From NCBI GenBank assembly GCA_019419625.1, contig DXZO01000041.1:25027-41301 (forward strand): DNA of 16,275 nucleotides, written 5' to 3'. Made by a program: the position numbers and the translations under genes. Position 1 is the stretch's first letter, and each line of letters begins with the position of its first letter. The DNA comes from Collinsella sp. Lineage in GTDB: Bacteria > Actinomycetota > Coriobacteriia > Coriobacteriales > Coriobacteriaceae. Shown piece after piece: positions 7,387-14,645 of the stretch. Below the pieces are notes generated by a model. The model was not told the DNA's origin. It worked only from the letters and a program-made list of their open reading frames with translations, and did no database searches.

Positions 7387-7462
7387 GACAACCGAGCTGT
7401 GGGTCATTGCTTTGTTTGGACACATTTCCGCAGCTCATATGTGCCCGCAACCGTCGGTTGTC
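7387..7462. promoter_or_regulatory. Operator-like dyads in the divergent region (CAACCGTCGGTTG and GACAACCGA...TCGGTTGTC)
   Basis: CAACCG-T-CGGTTG (7448-7460) is a perfect odd palindrome. A further half-site GACAACCGA (7387-7395) is the exact reverse complement of TCGGTTGTC (7454-7462), 58 nt apart. They lie in the 267-nt divergent region between the Trm9-like gene and the XRE regulator gene. TAGAAT (7474-7479) just downstream could be a -10 for the regulator operon, though its -35 is poor, giving a leader of about 97 nt. Binding by the XRE regulator is a guess from position. Confidence 0.35.
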
Positions 7463-7582
7463 AAAAATCTCACTAGAATAGGTGGCATGATTTTGGCGGT
7501 GGCGGATAGATTTTTAACTGTGCAAGGCGCCTTAAGAACAAAAACGGTCCGGCGGCACGGCTGGCATCGCATAGGAGGAACC

Positions 7583-8305
7583 ATGAATGTAGAAACTGCT
7601 CAGCGGCTCGCCGACCTTCGCCGCAGCAAGGGCTTTAGCCAAGAAGGATTGGCGCGAAAGCTGGGACTGTCACGCCAAGCGGTCAGTAAATGGGAACGCG
7701 CGGAGAGCTCGCCCGATACCGAGAACCTGATTTCGCTCGCCAAGCTCTATGGTGTGAGTCTGGATGAGCTGCTCAATCCGAGCGATGAGATCGAGGACGA
7801 TATCGAGTTCGAGAACGAGGACCGCGCCCGCCAGCGTGAGGCCGAGGCGGCAGAGCGTGCCCGTACCCACGAGGCGGCGGCACGCGCTACCGAGGCGGCA
7901 ACGCAGGCGAGTGATGCTGCGGCCAAGGCGGCGCAAGCGGCAAGCTGGAGTGCACAGGCCGCCAATGCCGCTACGGCGCAGGCGGCGAGTGGCGGTGCGG
8001 TTGGCTCGACTCCGGTGAAGGGCCCGTTCCAGTCGTTCCCGTATTGGGCTGTGTGTTGGCTGCTGTTCTTTTTGCTGATGTTCCCGTTTGGTGCCGGCCC
8101 CTTTGCCGCGCTGATCTTCTTTACGATTCCCATCTATCACTGGGTGGCGCGTGCACTCGATGGTGATTGGGCGCGCGGGGATATTCAGGTTGGTTCGGCA
8201 CCGGTGGCGATCAAGGCCCAGGGGAAGGATACTTCTGCGGAACCTGATGCTGACGTGGCTACCGCGACCACCGCCGAGCCGATTGCCAAAGAGGGTGACG
8301 AATGA
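7583..8305 (+). CDS. XRE-family transcriptional regulator with Ala-rich linker and C-terminal membrane segments
   Basis: 240 residues; ATG at 7583 with AGGAGG ending 5 nt upstream. The open frame extends back to 7334 but only this start has a ribosome site and begins directly at the HTH. Residues 7-63 form a Cro/CI-type helix-turn-helix (LADLRRSKGFSQEGLARKLG, SRQAVSKWERAESSPD, LAKLYGVSLDELL). An acidic patch (65-80) is followed by an Ala/Glu/Arg-rich helix (81-137), then two hydrophobic segments (about 152-170 and 172-189) and a polar tail. It would therefore be a DNA-binding protein anchored in the membrane. Its stop overlaps the start of the DUF4097 gene, so the two are translated together. 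Such pairs usually act in sensing envelope state; the signal is unknown. Confidence 0.88.
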   Translation: MNVETAQRLADLRRSKGFSQEGLARKLGLSRQAVSKWERAESSPDTENLISLAKLYGVSLDELLNPSDEIEDDIEFENEDRARQREAEAAERARTHEAAARATEAATQASDAAAKAAQAASWSAQAANAATAQAASGGAVGSTPVKGPFQSFPYWAVCWLLFFLLMFPFGAGPFAALIFFTIPIYHWVARALDGDWARGDIQVGSAPVAIKAQGKDTSAEPDADVATATTAEPIAKEGDE

Positions 8306-9201
8306 TGAAGCTTTCGCATGAATCCAAGGTACACCTGGGCGTTGGCATCGGGGCGTTTGCGCTCATCATTGGGCTTGTATTTGGCGTTTCGCGGACATTG
8401 ATTCATTTTGATGGCCCGTGGGATCTCGACGATGTTGTATCCAGCTTGTCCGGTAGGGACGATGTGGTGCGCGAGGGCGATCTTTTGGATGACGGTAACT
8501 ATTCCGCTCAGCCTCAGCAGCTTTCGAGTACGACTTTTGATGCCGATATGTTCCGCTACCTCGATTTCGATATCAATGCGGCTTCGGTGGACGTCAAGGT
8601 TGTTGATGGCAACAAGGCTCGCGTTATCGAGCGGGGGCGCGTTGCCAAGGGTATGGATGCCTCCAAGGCCGCGGCGCAAAACATCGCATCCGTCGAGGAC
8701 TCGACGCTCAAGGTTTCCCAGTTTGGAAGTGATGACGGTAAGGCAATCGATCGCTCGGTTACGGTTGAGCTGCCGCGCCGTGTTGCCGAACATCTGAAGG
8801 GGATCAACGCGCACGTGGGCTCGGGTGATTTGCAGATTGCCGGTGTCATCTGTGATGGTTTTGACCTTTTCCTGGGTGCGGGAGATGTAGAGTTTACAGG
8901 CAGCGTGACTGATGCGCTCAGTGCTGAGGTCGGTTCGGGTGATGTGACGTTCGAGCTCTACCAGGCCCCCGCGAAGTCGATGAACGTAAGCGTGGACTCG
9001 GGCGATGTGGAGGTAACGGTTCCGAACTCTACGGGCTTTACGGCGAGCCTTACTCTGGGTAGCGGTGACTTCGAGAGCGATTTCCTTCCGGATAGCTACG
9101 ACGATGAGGCGATTTCGAGCCTCGAGTTCGATAATGGCGATAAGTCCGCCACGTATCGCTTTGCGGTTGGTTCGGGCGACATGTCGTTCAATCCGGAATG
9201 A
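8302..9201 (+). CDS. DUF4097-type membrane-anchored beta-repeat protein
   Basis: 299 residues; the ATG at 8302 overlaps the regulator's stop by 4 nt (ATGA), with GAGGG 6 nt upstream; the ATG at 8305 is equally possible. A single membrane segment (about 11-30) follows a short polar N-terminus. The rest is extracellular or periplasm-side in prediction: a linker, then from about 80 a beta-rich domain. Six short repeats carry a [GD][SA]GD motif at residues 173, 192, 211, 232, 253 and 290, spaced about 20 residues, each followed by a beta strand, as in DUF4097/LiaF-like beta-helix or stacked-strand domains. These proteins often sit with membrane-linked regulators and envelope-stress systems; here it is coupled to an XRE regulator. 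Role as ligand or partner of the regulator is inference. Confidence 0.85.
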   Translation: MMKLSHESKVHLGVGIGAFALIIGLVFGVSRTLIHFDGPWDLDDVVSSLSGRDDVVREGDLLDDGNYSAQPQQLSSTTFDADMFRYLDFDINAASVDVKVVDGNKARVIERGRVAKGMDASKAAAQNIASVEDSTLKVSQFGSDDGKAIDRSVTVELPRRVAEHLKGINAHVGSGDLQIAGVICDGFDLFLGAGDVEFTGSVTDALSAEVGSGDVTFELYQAPAKSMNVSVDSGDVEVTVPNSTGFTASLTLGSGDFESDFLPDSYDDEAISSLEFDNGDKSATYRFAVGSGDMSFNPE

Positions 9202-9253
9202 CGACGGCGGGCTAAGTCCGCAAACATAGATGCTTATACGCGCTGTTTGATGT

Positions 9254-9293
9254 AGGCGCCGGAGCCGTGACGGGCTCCGGCGCCTTTGCCTTT
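9254..9293 (+). terminator. Rho-independent terminator after the XRE/DUF4097 operon
   Basis: Perfect 13-bp stem AGGCGCCGGAGCC (9254-9266) with its complement at 9273-9285, loop GTGACG, then TTTGCCTTT. It lies 52 nt past the DUF4097 stop. The T-rich tail runs straight into the TACAAT that precedes elp3. The 52 nt between stop and stem show no feature. Confidence 0.82.
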
Positions 9294-9298
9294 ACAAT
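9293..9298 (+). promoter_or_regulatory. -10 box TACAAT for a probable leaderless elp3 transcript
   Basis: TACAAT ends 6 nt before the elp3 ATG (9305), which places the likely transcription start on the A of the ATG. No Shine-Dalgarno sequence with usable spacing is present (only GGGG 2 nt before the ATG). The -35 position falls within the terminator hairpin and has no TTGACA-like sequence. Leaderless mRNAs are common in Actinobacteria in general. Confidence 0.45.
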
Positions 9299-9304
9299 GG
9301 GGTC

Positions 9305-11212
9305 ATGGAACAGATTATTTTGAACATACTCGATGCCCTGCGTCGCGGCGAGACCGTGGACGACAAGGCGCTCGTCAAACTGATACATGCCGAGGCGCGC
9401 CGTGAGGGTGCCGACAAGCGTGATCTGGCCAAGCGCCGTCTGCTGCCGTTTTACCAGCGGGTGAAGCGCGAGGAGCCGGCTCGTTGGGCTGGATGGAATG
9501 TCGATGCCGATCTGGAACGCCAACTGCTGCAGGTGCTGCGTATGAAGCCGCGCCGAACGGCCTCGGGCGTGGCGACCATTACCGTCATCACCAAGCCCTG
9601 GCCATGCTCGGGCGATTGCCTGTTTTGCCCCAACGATCTGCGCATGCCCAAAAGCTACCTGCACGCCGAGCCGGCGTGCGCCCGTGCAGAGCAAAATTGC
9701 TTTGACCCGTATCTGCAGGTGAGCGCCCGTTTGACGGCGCTTTCGCAGATGGGGCATGCGACCGACAAGATCGAGCTCATCGTGCTCGGCGGTACCTGGA
9801 GCGACTATTCGCAAGGGTATCAGGCATGGTTTATGTCGGAGCTCTTCCGTGCGCTCAATGATGATGCGGTGGCGGGCGTGGCGGCAAACCCCATGTTGGC
9901 GCGTCCGGGCATCAGCCGTGCCGAGGCGGGGCGTCTGCTCGATGACGCTCCCGCCGATGCCCTGCCGCCTGTGGTAGCAGAGCGCCGCGAGCGCTATCGG
10001 GCCGCCGGCATTGCGACAGATGAGGCCGAGCTTGCTGCCGGCGTTGCTGACGAGCAGGGGCGTGTGGATGCTGCCGTGGGCGGCTATAACCGTGCGGTGC
10101 GTCGTCTGTACGGCCCCGGTACGCCGTGGGGCGAGGTCACCGAGTGGCAGACGGCAACGATGGAGGAGCTCGAGCGTCAGCAGCGCATCAACGAGACGGC
10201 GAAGCATCGCGTGGTGGGACTCGTTATCGAGACGCGCCCCGATGCCGTAACGCCGCAGGCCCTCACGCTTGTCCGCCGTCTGGGCTGCACCAAGATTCAG
10301 ATGGGTATCCAGAGCCTCGACCAGCATTTGCTCGATATCAACGAGCGTCGCATTTCGGTGGCGCAGATCGAGCGGGCGTTTTCGCTTGCGCGCCTATTTG
10401 GCTTTAAGATTCACGCGCACTTTATGCTCAATTTGTTGGGCGCCACGCCCGAGGGGGACAAGCGCGACTACGAGCGCTTTATGACCGAGGGGGCCTTTAT
10501 GCCCGACGAGGTCAAAGTCTACCCGTGTGCGCTCATCGAGGTCTCGCGCCTGGTGGGCTGCTACGAGCGCGGCGAGTGGCGCCCCTATACCGAGGAAGAA
10601 CTGCTCGATGTGCTGGCCGATGACATCGTGGTGACGCCGGCATTCTGCCGCATCAGCCGCATGATTCGCGACTTTAGTTCCGATGACATCATGGTGGGCA
10701 ACAAGAAGCCCAACCTGCGTCAGCTCGTCGAGAACCGCCTGGCTGCTCGGGGTGACGGTGCGACGGTGCGTGAGATTCGCTATCGCGAGATCAGCACGGC
10801 GGGTGCCGACTTGGATGAGCTATCTCTTGATGAGGAAGTAGCGTACGAGACGCCGGTGACTTACGAGCGCTTTTTGCAGTGGGTGACGCCGCGGGGCAAG
10901 ATCGCGGGCTTTTTGCGGTTGTCGCTGCCCGATCGCGCTTTTGTTGCCGCACATGCGGACGAGCTGCCGACGATGCCGGACGAGGCGATGATTCGTGAGG
11001 TGCACGTGTATGGCATGGCGGCGCGCGTGGGCGATCAGGGCCAGGCAGCGCAGCATCACGGTTTGGGGCGTTTGCTCGTAGAGCATGCATGCGAGATTGC
11101 CCGGGATGCGGGTTATGCGCGCATCAACGTGATTAGCGCGATTGGCACACGCGAGTACTACCGCCATCTTGGATTTTATGACCATGGCCTTTATCTGCAA
11201 AAGGAGCTCTAG
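9305..11212 (+). CDS. elp3: Elp3-family tRNA U34 carboxymethyltransferase (radical SAM + GNAT)
   Basis: 635 residues; start ATG at 9305, possibly leaderless. Elp3 uses a 4Fe-4S cluster with S-adenosylmethionine and acetyl-CoA to form 5-carboxymethyluridine at tRNA position 34; bacterial and archaeal enzymes act alone, without Elongator subunits. Seen: TKPWPCSGDCLFCPND with cluster cysteines C101, C105, C108; RMPKSYL; LGGTWSDY (161-168); GLVIETRPD (305-313); QMGIQSLD (332-339); a conserved HAHFMLNLLGATPEGD stretch (370-385); and a C-terminal GNAT domain with acetyl-CoA loop QHHGLGRLL (583-591) and YYRHLGFYDHG (618-628). Residues about 185-265 form an Ala/Arg/Glu-rich insertion between the early and central radical-SAM blocks, longer than in the short Elp3 forms I know. 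The next gene begins right after its TAG, so they form an operon. Confidence 0.92.
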   Translation: MEQIILNILDALRRGETVDDKALVKLIHAEARREGADKRDLAKRRLLPFYQRVKREEPARWAGWNVDADLERQLLQVLRMKPRRTASGVATITVITKPWPCSGDCLFCPNDLRMPKSYLHAEPACARAEQNCFDPYLQVSARLTALSQMGHATDKIELIVLGGTWSDYSQGYQAWFMSELFRALNDDAVAGVAANPMLARPGISRAEAGRLLDDAPADALPPVVAERRERYRAAGIATDEAELAAGVADEQGRVDAAVGGYNRAVRRLYGPGTPWGEVTEWQTATMEELERQQRINETAKHRVVGLVIETRPDAVTPQALTLVRRLGCTKIQMGIQSLDQHLLDINERRISVAQIERAFSLARLFGFKIHAHFMLNLLGATPEGDKRDYERFMTEGAFMPDEVKVYPCALIEVSRLVGCYERGEWRPYTEEELLDVLADDIVVTPAFCRISRMIRDFSSDDIMVGNKKPNLRQLVENRLAARGDGATVREIRYREISTAGADLDELSLDEEVAYETPVTYERFLQWVTPRGKIAGFLRLSLPDRAFVAAHADELPTMPDEAMIREVHVYGMAARVGDQGQAAQHHGLGRLLVEHACEIARDAGYARINVISAIGTREYYRHLGFYDHGLYLQKEL

Positions 11213-12091
11213 ATGAACAAGCCGAGTGTTTCTGCCGGCGTCGTTGCCGGCGTTGCTCTGGGAGCCGCGGCGCTTGGTGCGGCCGCTGTCGCTGTTCGTG
11301 CTGCCTGTCTGCAGGTCGCACGTACCCGCAACGGGTTGGCGCGTGTGAAGCGTGTACACGACGAGAGCGGTGACGAGGTCCGTGTGCTCGTGCAGGGCGG
11401 CGTCTACCAAAGCGCGAGCTACGTTGGCGAGCGTTGGGCGGAGCCCGTCTTTGCGTACTATCGTGCGTTTGACGATGTGTTTGAGGCCGAGGGCGCAATG
11501 CGTGACGCTTATGGTCACGGTATCGACCGCATGCTCATGCTGGGCGGCGGCGGGTTTGCCTATCCTAAGTTCGCGCTGATGTCGCACGAGGGCTTGCGCA
11601 TGGACGTTATTGAGTATGACGGAGAGATAACGCGTCTGGCGCGCCGTTGGTTCTACCTGGATGAGCTGGAGCACACGGTGGGCGATCGCCTGCGGGTGAT
11701 TACCGCTGAGGCTCGCTCATATCTGGGCGTGACGAGCGTGGGTCATCGTCGCTACGACGTGGTCGTGAGCGATTGCTTTGGCGGTGCCGAGCCCGTGCGC
11801 GAGCTGGCAACCGTTGAGGCGTTGCGTTTAGTGCGGGGCAGCCTAAATGTCGGCGGCATCTACGTTGCCAATATCGTGAGTGCGAACGAGGGGAGCGATG
11901 TGTCGTTCCTGCGCGATTGCGCCGCCACGACGCTCGAGGTGTTCGATCACGTTTGGGTGGTGCCCTGCGGCGATGCGGAGTTCGGCGGCGAGGAAAACTA
12001 CCTGCTCATCGCCAGCGACGGCGACTATGCCTTTGCCGAAGCCGTGCCCTTCGACACCGACTTCCTCGGCACCGTCCTTCATGACAAGTAA
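11213..12091 (+). CDS. Spermidine-synthase-fold (PABMT-like) protein with N-terminal membrane anchor
   Basis: 292 residues; ATG at 11213 follows the elp3 stop with no gap, and AAGGAG lies 6 nt upstream inside elp3. Residues 8-33 are a hydrophobic Gly/Ala/Val segment, probably a membrane anchor. The rest resembles spermidine synthases and the related domains in membrane fusions: VLVQGGVYQSASY (58-70), FAYYRAFD (80-87), MLGGGGFAYPK (109-119), DVIEYD (131-136) and YDVVVSDCFGG (181-191). In true aminopropyltransferases the last motif reads D-x-x-D-P; here D187 is kept but the second Asp is Gly, which argues against standard polyamine transfer. The actual reaction is unknown; a small-molecule methyl- or aminopropyltransferase is possible. 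Translational coupling to elp3 may be functional or simple packing. Confidence 0.8.
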   Translation: MNKPSVSAGVVAGVALGAAALGAAAVAVRAACLQVARTRNGLARVKRVHDESGDEVRVLVQGGVYQSASYVGERWAEPVFAYYRAFDDVFEAEGAMRDAYGHGIDRMLMLGGGGFAYPKFALMSHEGLRMDVIEYDGEITRLARRWFYLDELEHTVGDRLRVITAEARSYLGVTSVGHRRYDVVVSDCFGGAEPVRELATVEALRLVRGSLNVGGIYVANIVSANEGSDVSFLRDCAATTLEVFDHVWVVPCGDAEFGGEENYLLIASDGDYAFAEAVPFDTDFLGTVLHDK

Positions 12092-12113
12092 GTCTCCCCG
12101 TCCCAAAAAGACT
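12091..12113 (-). repeat. Possible degenerate GGGAC hairpin, copy 3, between convergent stops
   Basis: On the minus strand AGTCT (12113-12109) and AGACT (12095-12091) pair around a loop holding TTGGGACGGGG. It fills the 26-nt gap between the convergent stop codons at 12091 and 12118, and touches the left one. It shares GGGAC[AG]GG and position after a stop with the two 33-nt copies, but the stem is only 5 bp, so membership is uncertain. It might serve as a weak bidirectional transcription end. Confidence 0.3.
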
Positions 12114-12117
12114 GGTC

Positions 12118-14562
12118 TTAGGCGTGGTCGCGCCAGCTGCGGACACGTTGCTTCATACCCTCGATGTCGAGCACGCCTTCGGCGAAGCCTTTGCGCACGA
12201 GCTCCTCGGGAACGTACTCGTCGTAGCGATCAAAATAGGGTACCTCGCCGGGATGGACGAGCTCGATGGGATCGAAGTCCTTTTCGGCCTCGGCGGCGAG
12301 TACCTCAAAGAACGTCTCCTCGTCGGCCTTCATCTTAAACTGCATAAAGTACGGGCGTGAAGGGTCGAGTCCGCGAAGGCCCAGTTCCGCGGCACACTTG
12401 ATCTTGAGCATGCGCTCGAGTGCCAAAAAGGCGTAGCTACCCAGCCAGGGGAAGAGCACCCAGGTGTCGCCGCCCAGGTTAATGAGCGGTTTAGTTCCCG
12501 CCCCCGAAATCTCGGCGGTATGACGAGCCTGTGCAAGGCGTGCCCGCGCGTTGCCCATGAGGTACGGATATGCCGCGTGCTCGTTGAGCGCCTTGCGCAT
12601 GCGCTCGAGTACGTGTGTATTGATGTCGCCGGGGCAGTCGCCAAAGTAGGCCGGCACACGGCCCTTGACCTGCGTGGCAAAGACGGTATGACGCTTCCAG
12701 TCCACTTCCTCGACAATCCAGCAGTGTCCGGCGATAGCGATGCGCTCACCGGGCGGTGGGGGATTGACGATCGTGCCCAGCTCGGCCGATTCGCTCCGGA
12801 CGGTAAACTCCTCGTTTTCCTGGAACACGGCGTAGAACTTAAAGTTGTTGATGATGCGCTCGCCCGCGAGACCCACGATGAGCCCGCCACCTTCGGTGAC
12901 CTGGATATGGTCGATCTTAATGAGGTGACGTAGCAGCACACGGTAATCGTCTGCCGAGACACGGTGGAAATAGCTGAGCGTGAGCACGCGCTGGGCAAGT
13001 TCGGCCGGCGTGAGCTCGCCGGTGCTGGCGAGGGTCGACATAGTCTGGTGATAGAGCAGGCTGTAGGGGAGACGATCGAGCTCGGGTGACTCGACCCACT
13101 TTTCCTCGCGATAGAGTTGTACGAGCGCGATACCCTGCAGGAGCTTCCAGGGAATGGTTTCGGGCATCATCGTGCGCGGCTCGGGCTCTTCCTCGCGCAT
13201 GACAAACCACATCTCGGGCGGAAGATCGCGACGGCCTGTGCGCCCCATGCGCTGCAAAAAGGAGCTGACGGTAAACGGCGCGTCAATCTGGAAGGCGCGC
13301 TCCAGGCGGCCGATATCGATACCGAGCTCCAACGTAGAGGTGGTGACGGTTGTCTGCGTCTGCTCCTCGTCGCGCATGAGCTCCTCGGCCGTCTCGCGCA
13401 GCGATGCCGAAAGGTTGCCGTGATGGATTAGAAAGCGGTCGGGCTCGTGTCGACTTTCGCAGTAGCTGCGCAGCATGGAGCACACGGCCTCTGCCTCCTC
13501 GCGCGAGTTGGCAAAGACCAGGCACTTGCGGCCGCGCGTATGCTCAAAGATATAGCCCATACCGGGGTCGGCGTTTTCGGGCGCCGTGTCGGTGGGGTTG
13601 AGAAGCGCCTGCTCGGTCGCACGTGGGATGTCGACTTCGCCCTCGGGGGCCGAGGAAGTGCGACGGTCTTTGGGAGCGGCCTTGTCCCGCGCCTGCTCAC
13701 GACGTTGACGGTGTTCCTCCTGTGTAAGCTGTCCGCTGTGGCACATGTCTTGTCCGGATGCGGGCAGCGCCGCGGGCGCCGCCGTCTCAATACGCTCGCA
13801 AGCAAGCACCTCGGCTTCTTGTGGACCTGTGCCTACGAATCCTCGTTGCTGAGCCTGGGGGCCCGAGTTGTAGAAGTGCTCCATGGAGATGCGCCACACG
13901 CGGCGCGGTTCCTCAAAGCGGGGGATAACGCAGTCGCGCCCCGTTCCCTGCGAGAGAAAGGCGCCCGTGCGCTCGGGGTCGCCGATGGTGGCCGAAAGGC
14001 CAATGCGGCGGGGCTGCACGCCTGCCATGCGCGAGAGGCGCTCGATAAGACAGAGCGTCTGCCCGCCGCGGTCGCCGCGCATGAGCGAATGGACTTCGTC
14101 GATAACCACATAGCGCAGGTCGCAAAACATGCGCGGGATCGCCATGTGCTTATGGATCAGGAGCGCCTCGAGCGACTCGGGCGTAATCTGTAGGATGCCG
14201 CTCGGTTTTTTGATGAGTTTGGCCTTGTGTGATTGCGAGACATCGCCATGCCAGTGCCAGACGGGGATATCGGCTTCTTCGCACAGGTCGTTGAGGCGGA
14301 CGAACTGATCGTTGATGAGCGCCTTGAGGGGGCCAATGTAGAGGGCGCCCACGCTTGCGGGCGGGTTCTCCCAAAACTCGGTCAGGATGGGAAAGAAGGC
14401 TGCCTCGGTTTTGCCGGAAGCCGTGGATGCCGTCAGGAGCACATTATCTTGCGTGTTAAAGATGGCATCAGCTGCTGCAACCTGGATAGAGCGTAGACTC
14501 TCCCAATCGTGGGAGTAGATGAAGTCTTGGATAAACGGGGCGTAGCGGTCAAAGGCGTTCAC
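12118..14562 (-). CDS. brxHI: BrxHI/Lhr-like DEAD/DEAH helicase
   Basis: 814 residues from the GTG at 14562, which has AAGGAGG 4 nt upstream; in-frame ATGs at 14604 and 14580 lack a ribosome site. SF2 motifs: Walker A ASTASGKT (45-52), YIGPLKALINDQ (75-86), TPESLEALL, DEVH (155-158), SAT (190-192), CLVFANSREEAE (from 347), TSTLELGIDIG (408-418) and QRMGRTGRR (437-445). The TASGKTEAAFFPIL and LELGIDIG forms are typical of Lhr-like helicases, and the BrxHI helicase of type 2 BREX belongs there. About 100 polar, low-complexity residues (233-335) are inserted between the two RecA domains. The C-terminal half would be the winged-helix/Lhr-type core. Upstream, in the same direction, is a BrxD-like ATPase with a 116-nt gap. 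Helicase call is firm; the BREX name rests on the neighbour. Confidence 0.85.
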   Translation of the reverse strand: MNAFDRYAPFIQDFIYSHDWESLRSIQVAAADAIFNTQDNVLLTASTASGKTEAAFFPILTEFWENPPASVGALYIGPLKALINDQFVRLNDLCEEADIPVWHWHGDVSQSHKAKLIKKPSGILQITPESLEALLIHKHMAIPRMFCDLRYVVIDEVHSLMRGDRGGQTLCLIERLSRMAGVQPRRIGLSATIGDPERTGAFLSQGTGRDCVIPRFEEPRRVWRISMEHFYNSGPQAQQRGFVGTGPQEAEVLACERIETAAPAALPASGQDMCHSGQLTQEEHRQRREQARDKAAPKDRRTSSAPEGEVDIPRATEQALLNPTDTAPENADPGMGYIFEHTRGRKCLVFANSREEAEAVCSMLRSYCESRHEPDRFLIHHGNLSASLRETAEELMRDEEQTQTTVTTSTLELGIDIGRLERAFQIDAPFTVSSFLQRMGRTGRRDLPPEMWFVMREEEPEPRTMMPETIPWKLLQGIALVQLYREEKWVESPELDRLPYSLLYHQTMSTLASTGELTPAELAQRVLTLSYFHRVSADDYRVLLRHLIKIDHIQVTEGGGLIVGLAGERIINNFKFYAVFQENEEFTVRSESAELGTIVNPPPPGERIAIAGHCWIVEEVDWKRHTVFATQVKGRVPAYFGDCPGDINTHVLERMRKALNEHAAYPYLMGNARARLAQARHTAEISGAGTKPLINLGGDTWVLFPWLGSYAFLALERMLKIKCAAELGLRGLDPSRPYFMQFKMKADEETFFEVLAAEAEKDFDPIELVHPGEVPYFDRYDEYVPEELVRKGFAEGVLDIEGMKQRVRSWRDHA

Positions 14563-14645
14563 GGGGCCTCCTTTCAACATCGAATCTCTCAACGCGGCTG
14601 GCAACGGCTTGCTGCATTACTGCTTCAACGTTTGCCCAGATAAAA

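Noticed and set aside
7316..7450. N-terminal extension of the Trm9-like protein from the ATG at 7450 or 7363
   Set aside because: No ribosome site at either; the GTG at 7315 has GGAGGGAG, and a promoter-like pair lies within the extension.
7334..7582. N-terminal extension of the XRE regulator from the ATG at 7334
   Set aside because: It would overlap the opposite promoter and operator-like dyads, has no ribosome site, and the HTH begins normally at the ATG at 7583, which has AGGAGG.
8301..8305. Frameshift between the XRE and DUF4097 frames
   Set aside because: The ATGA overlap with a ribosome site upstream is ordinary translational coupling; both proteins are complete.
9212..10327. 371-residue minus-strand open frame opposite elp3
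   Set aside because: It lies antisense to conserved radical-SAM motifs, has no ribosome site and shows composition typical of a shadow frame in GC-rich DNA.
12092..12117. Normal Rho-independent terminator between the convergent genes
   Set aside because: Only a 5-bp stem is possible and the T-run is inside the loop; not convincing as a terminator.
13447..14193. 248-residue plus-strand open frame opposite the BrxHI-like helicase
   Set aside because: Shadow of the helicase frame; no domain, no start signal.
14563..14604. N-terminal extension of the BrxHI-like helicase from 14604
   Set aside because: The GTG at 14562 has AAGGAGG at short distance, and the extra 14 residues include the ribosome site itself (LKGGP).
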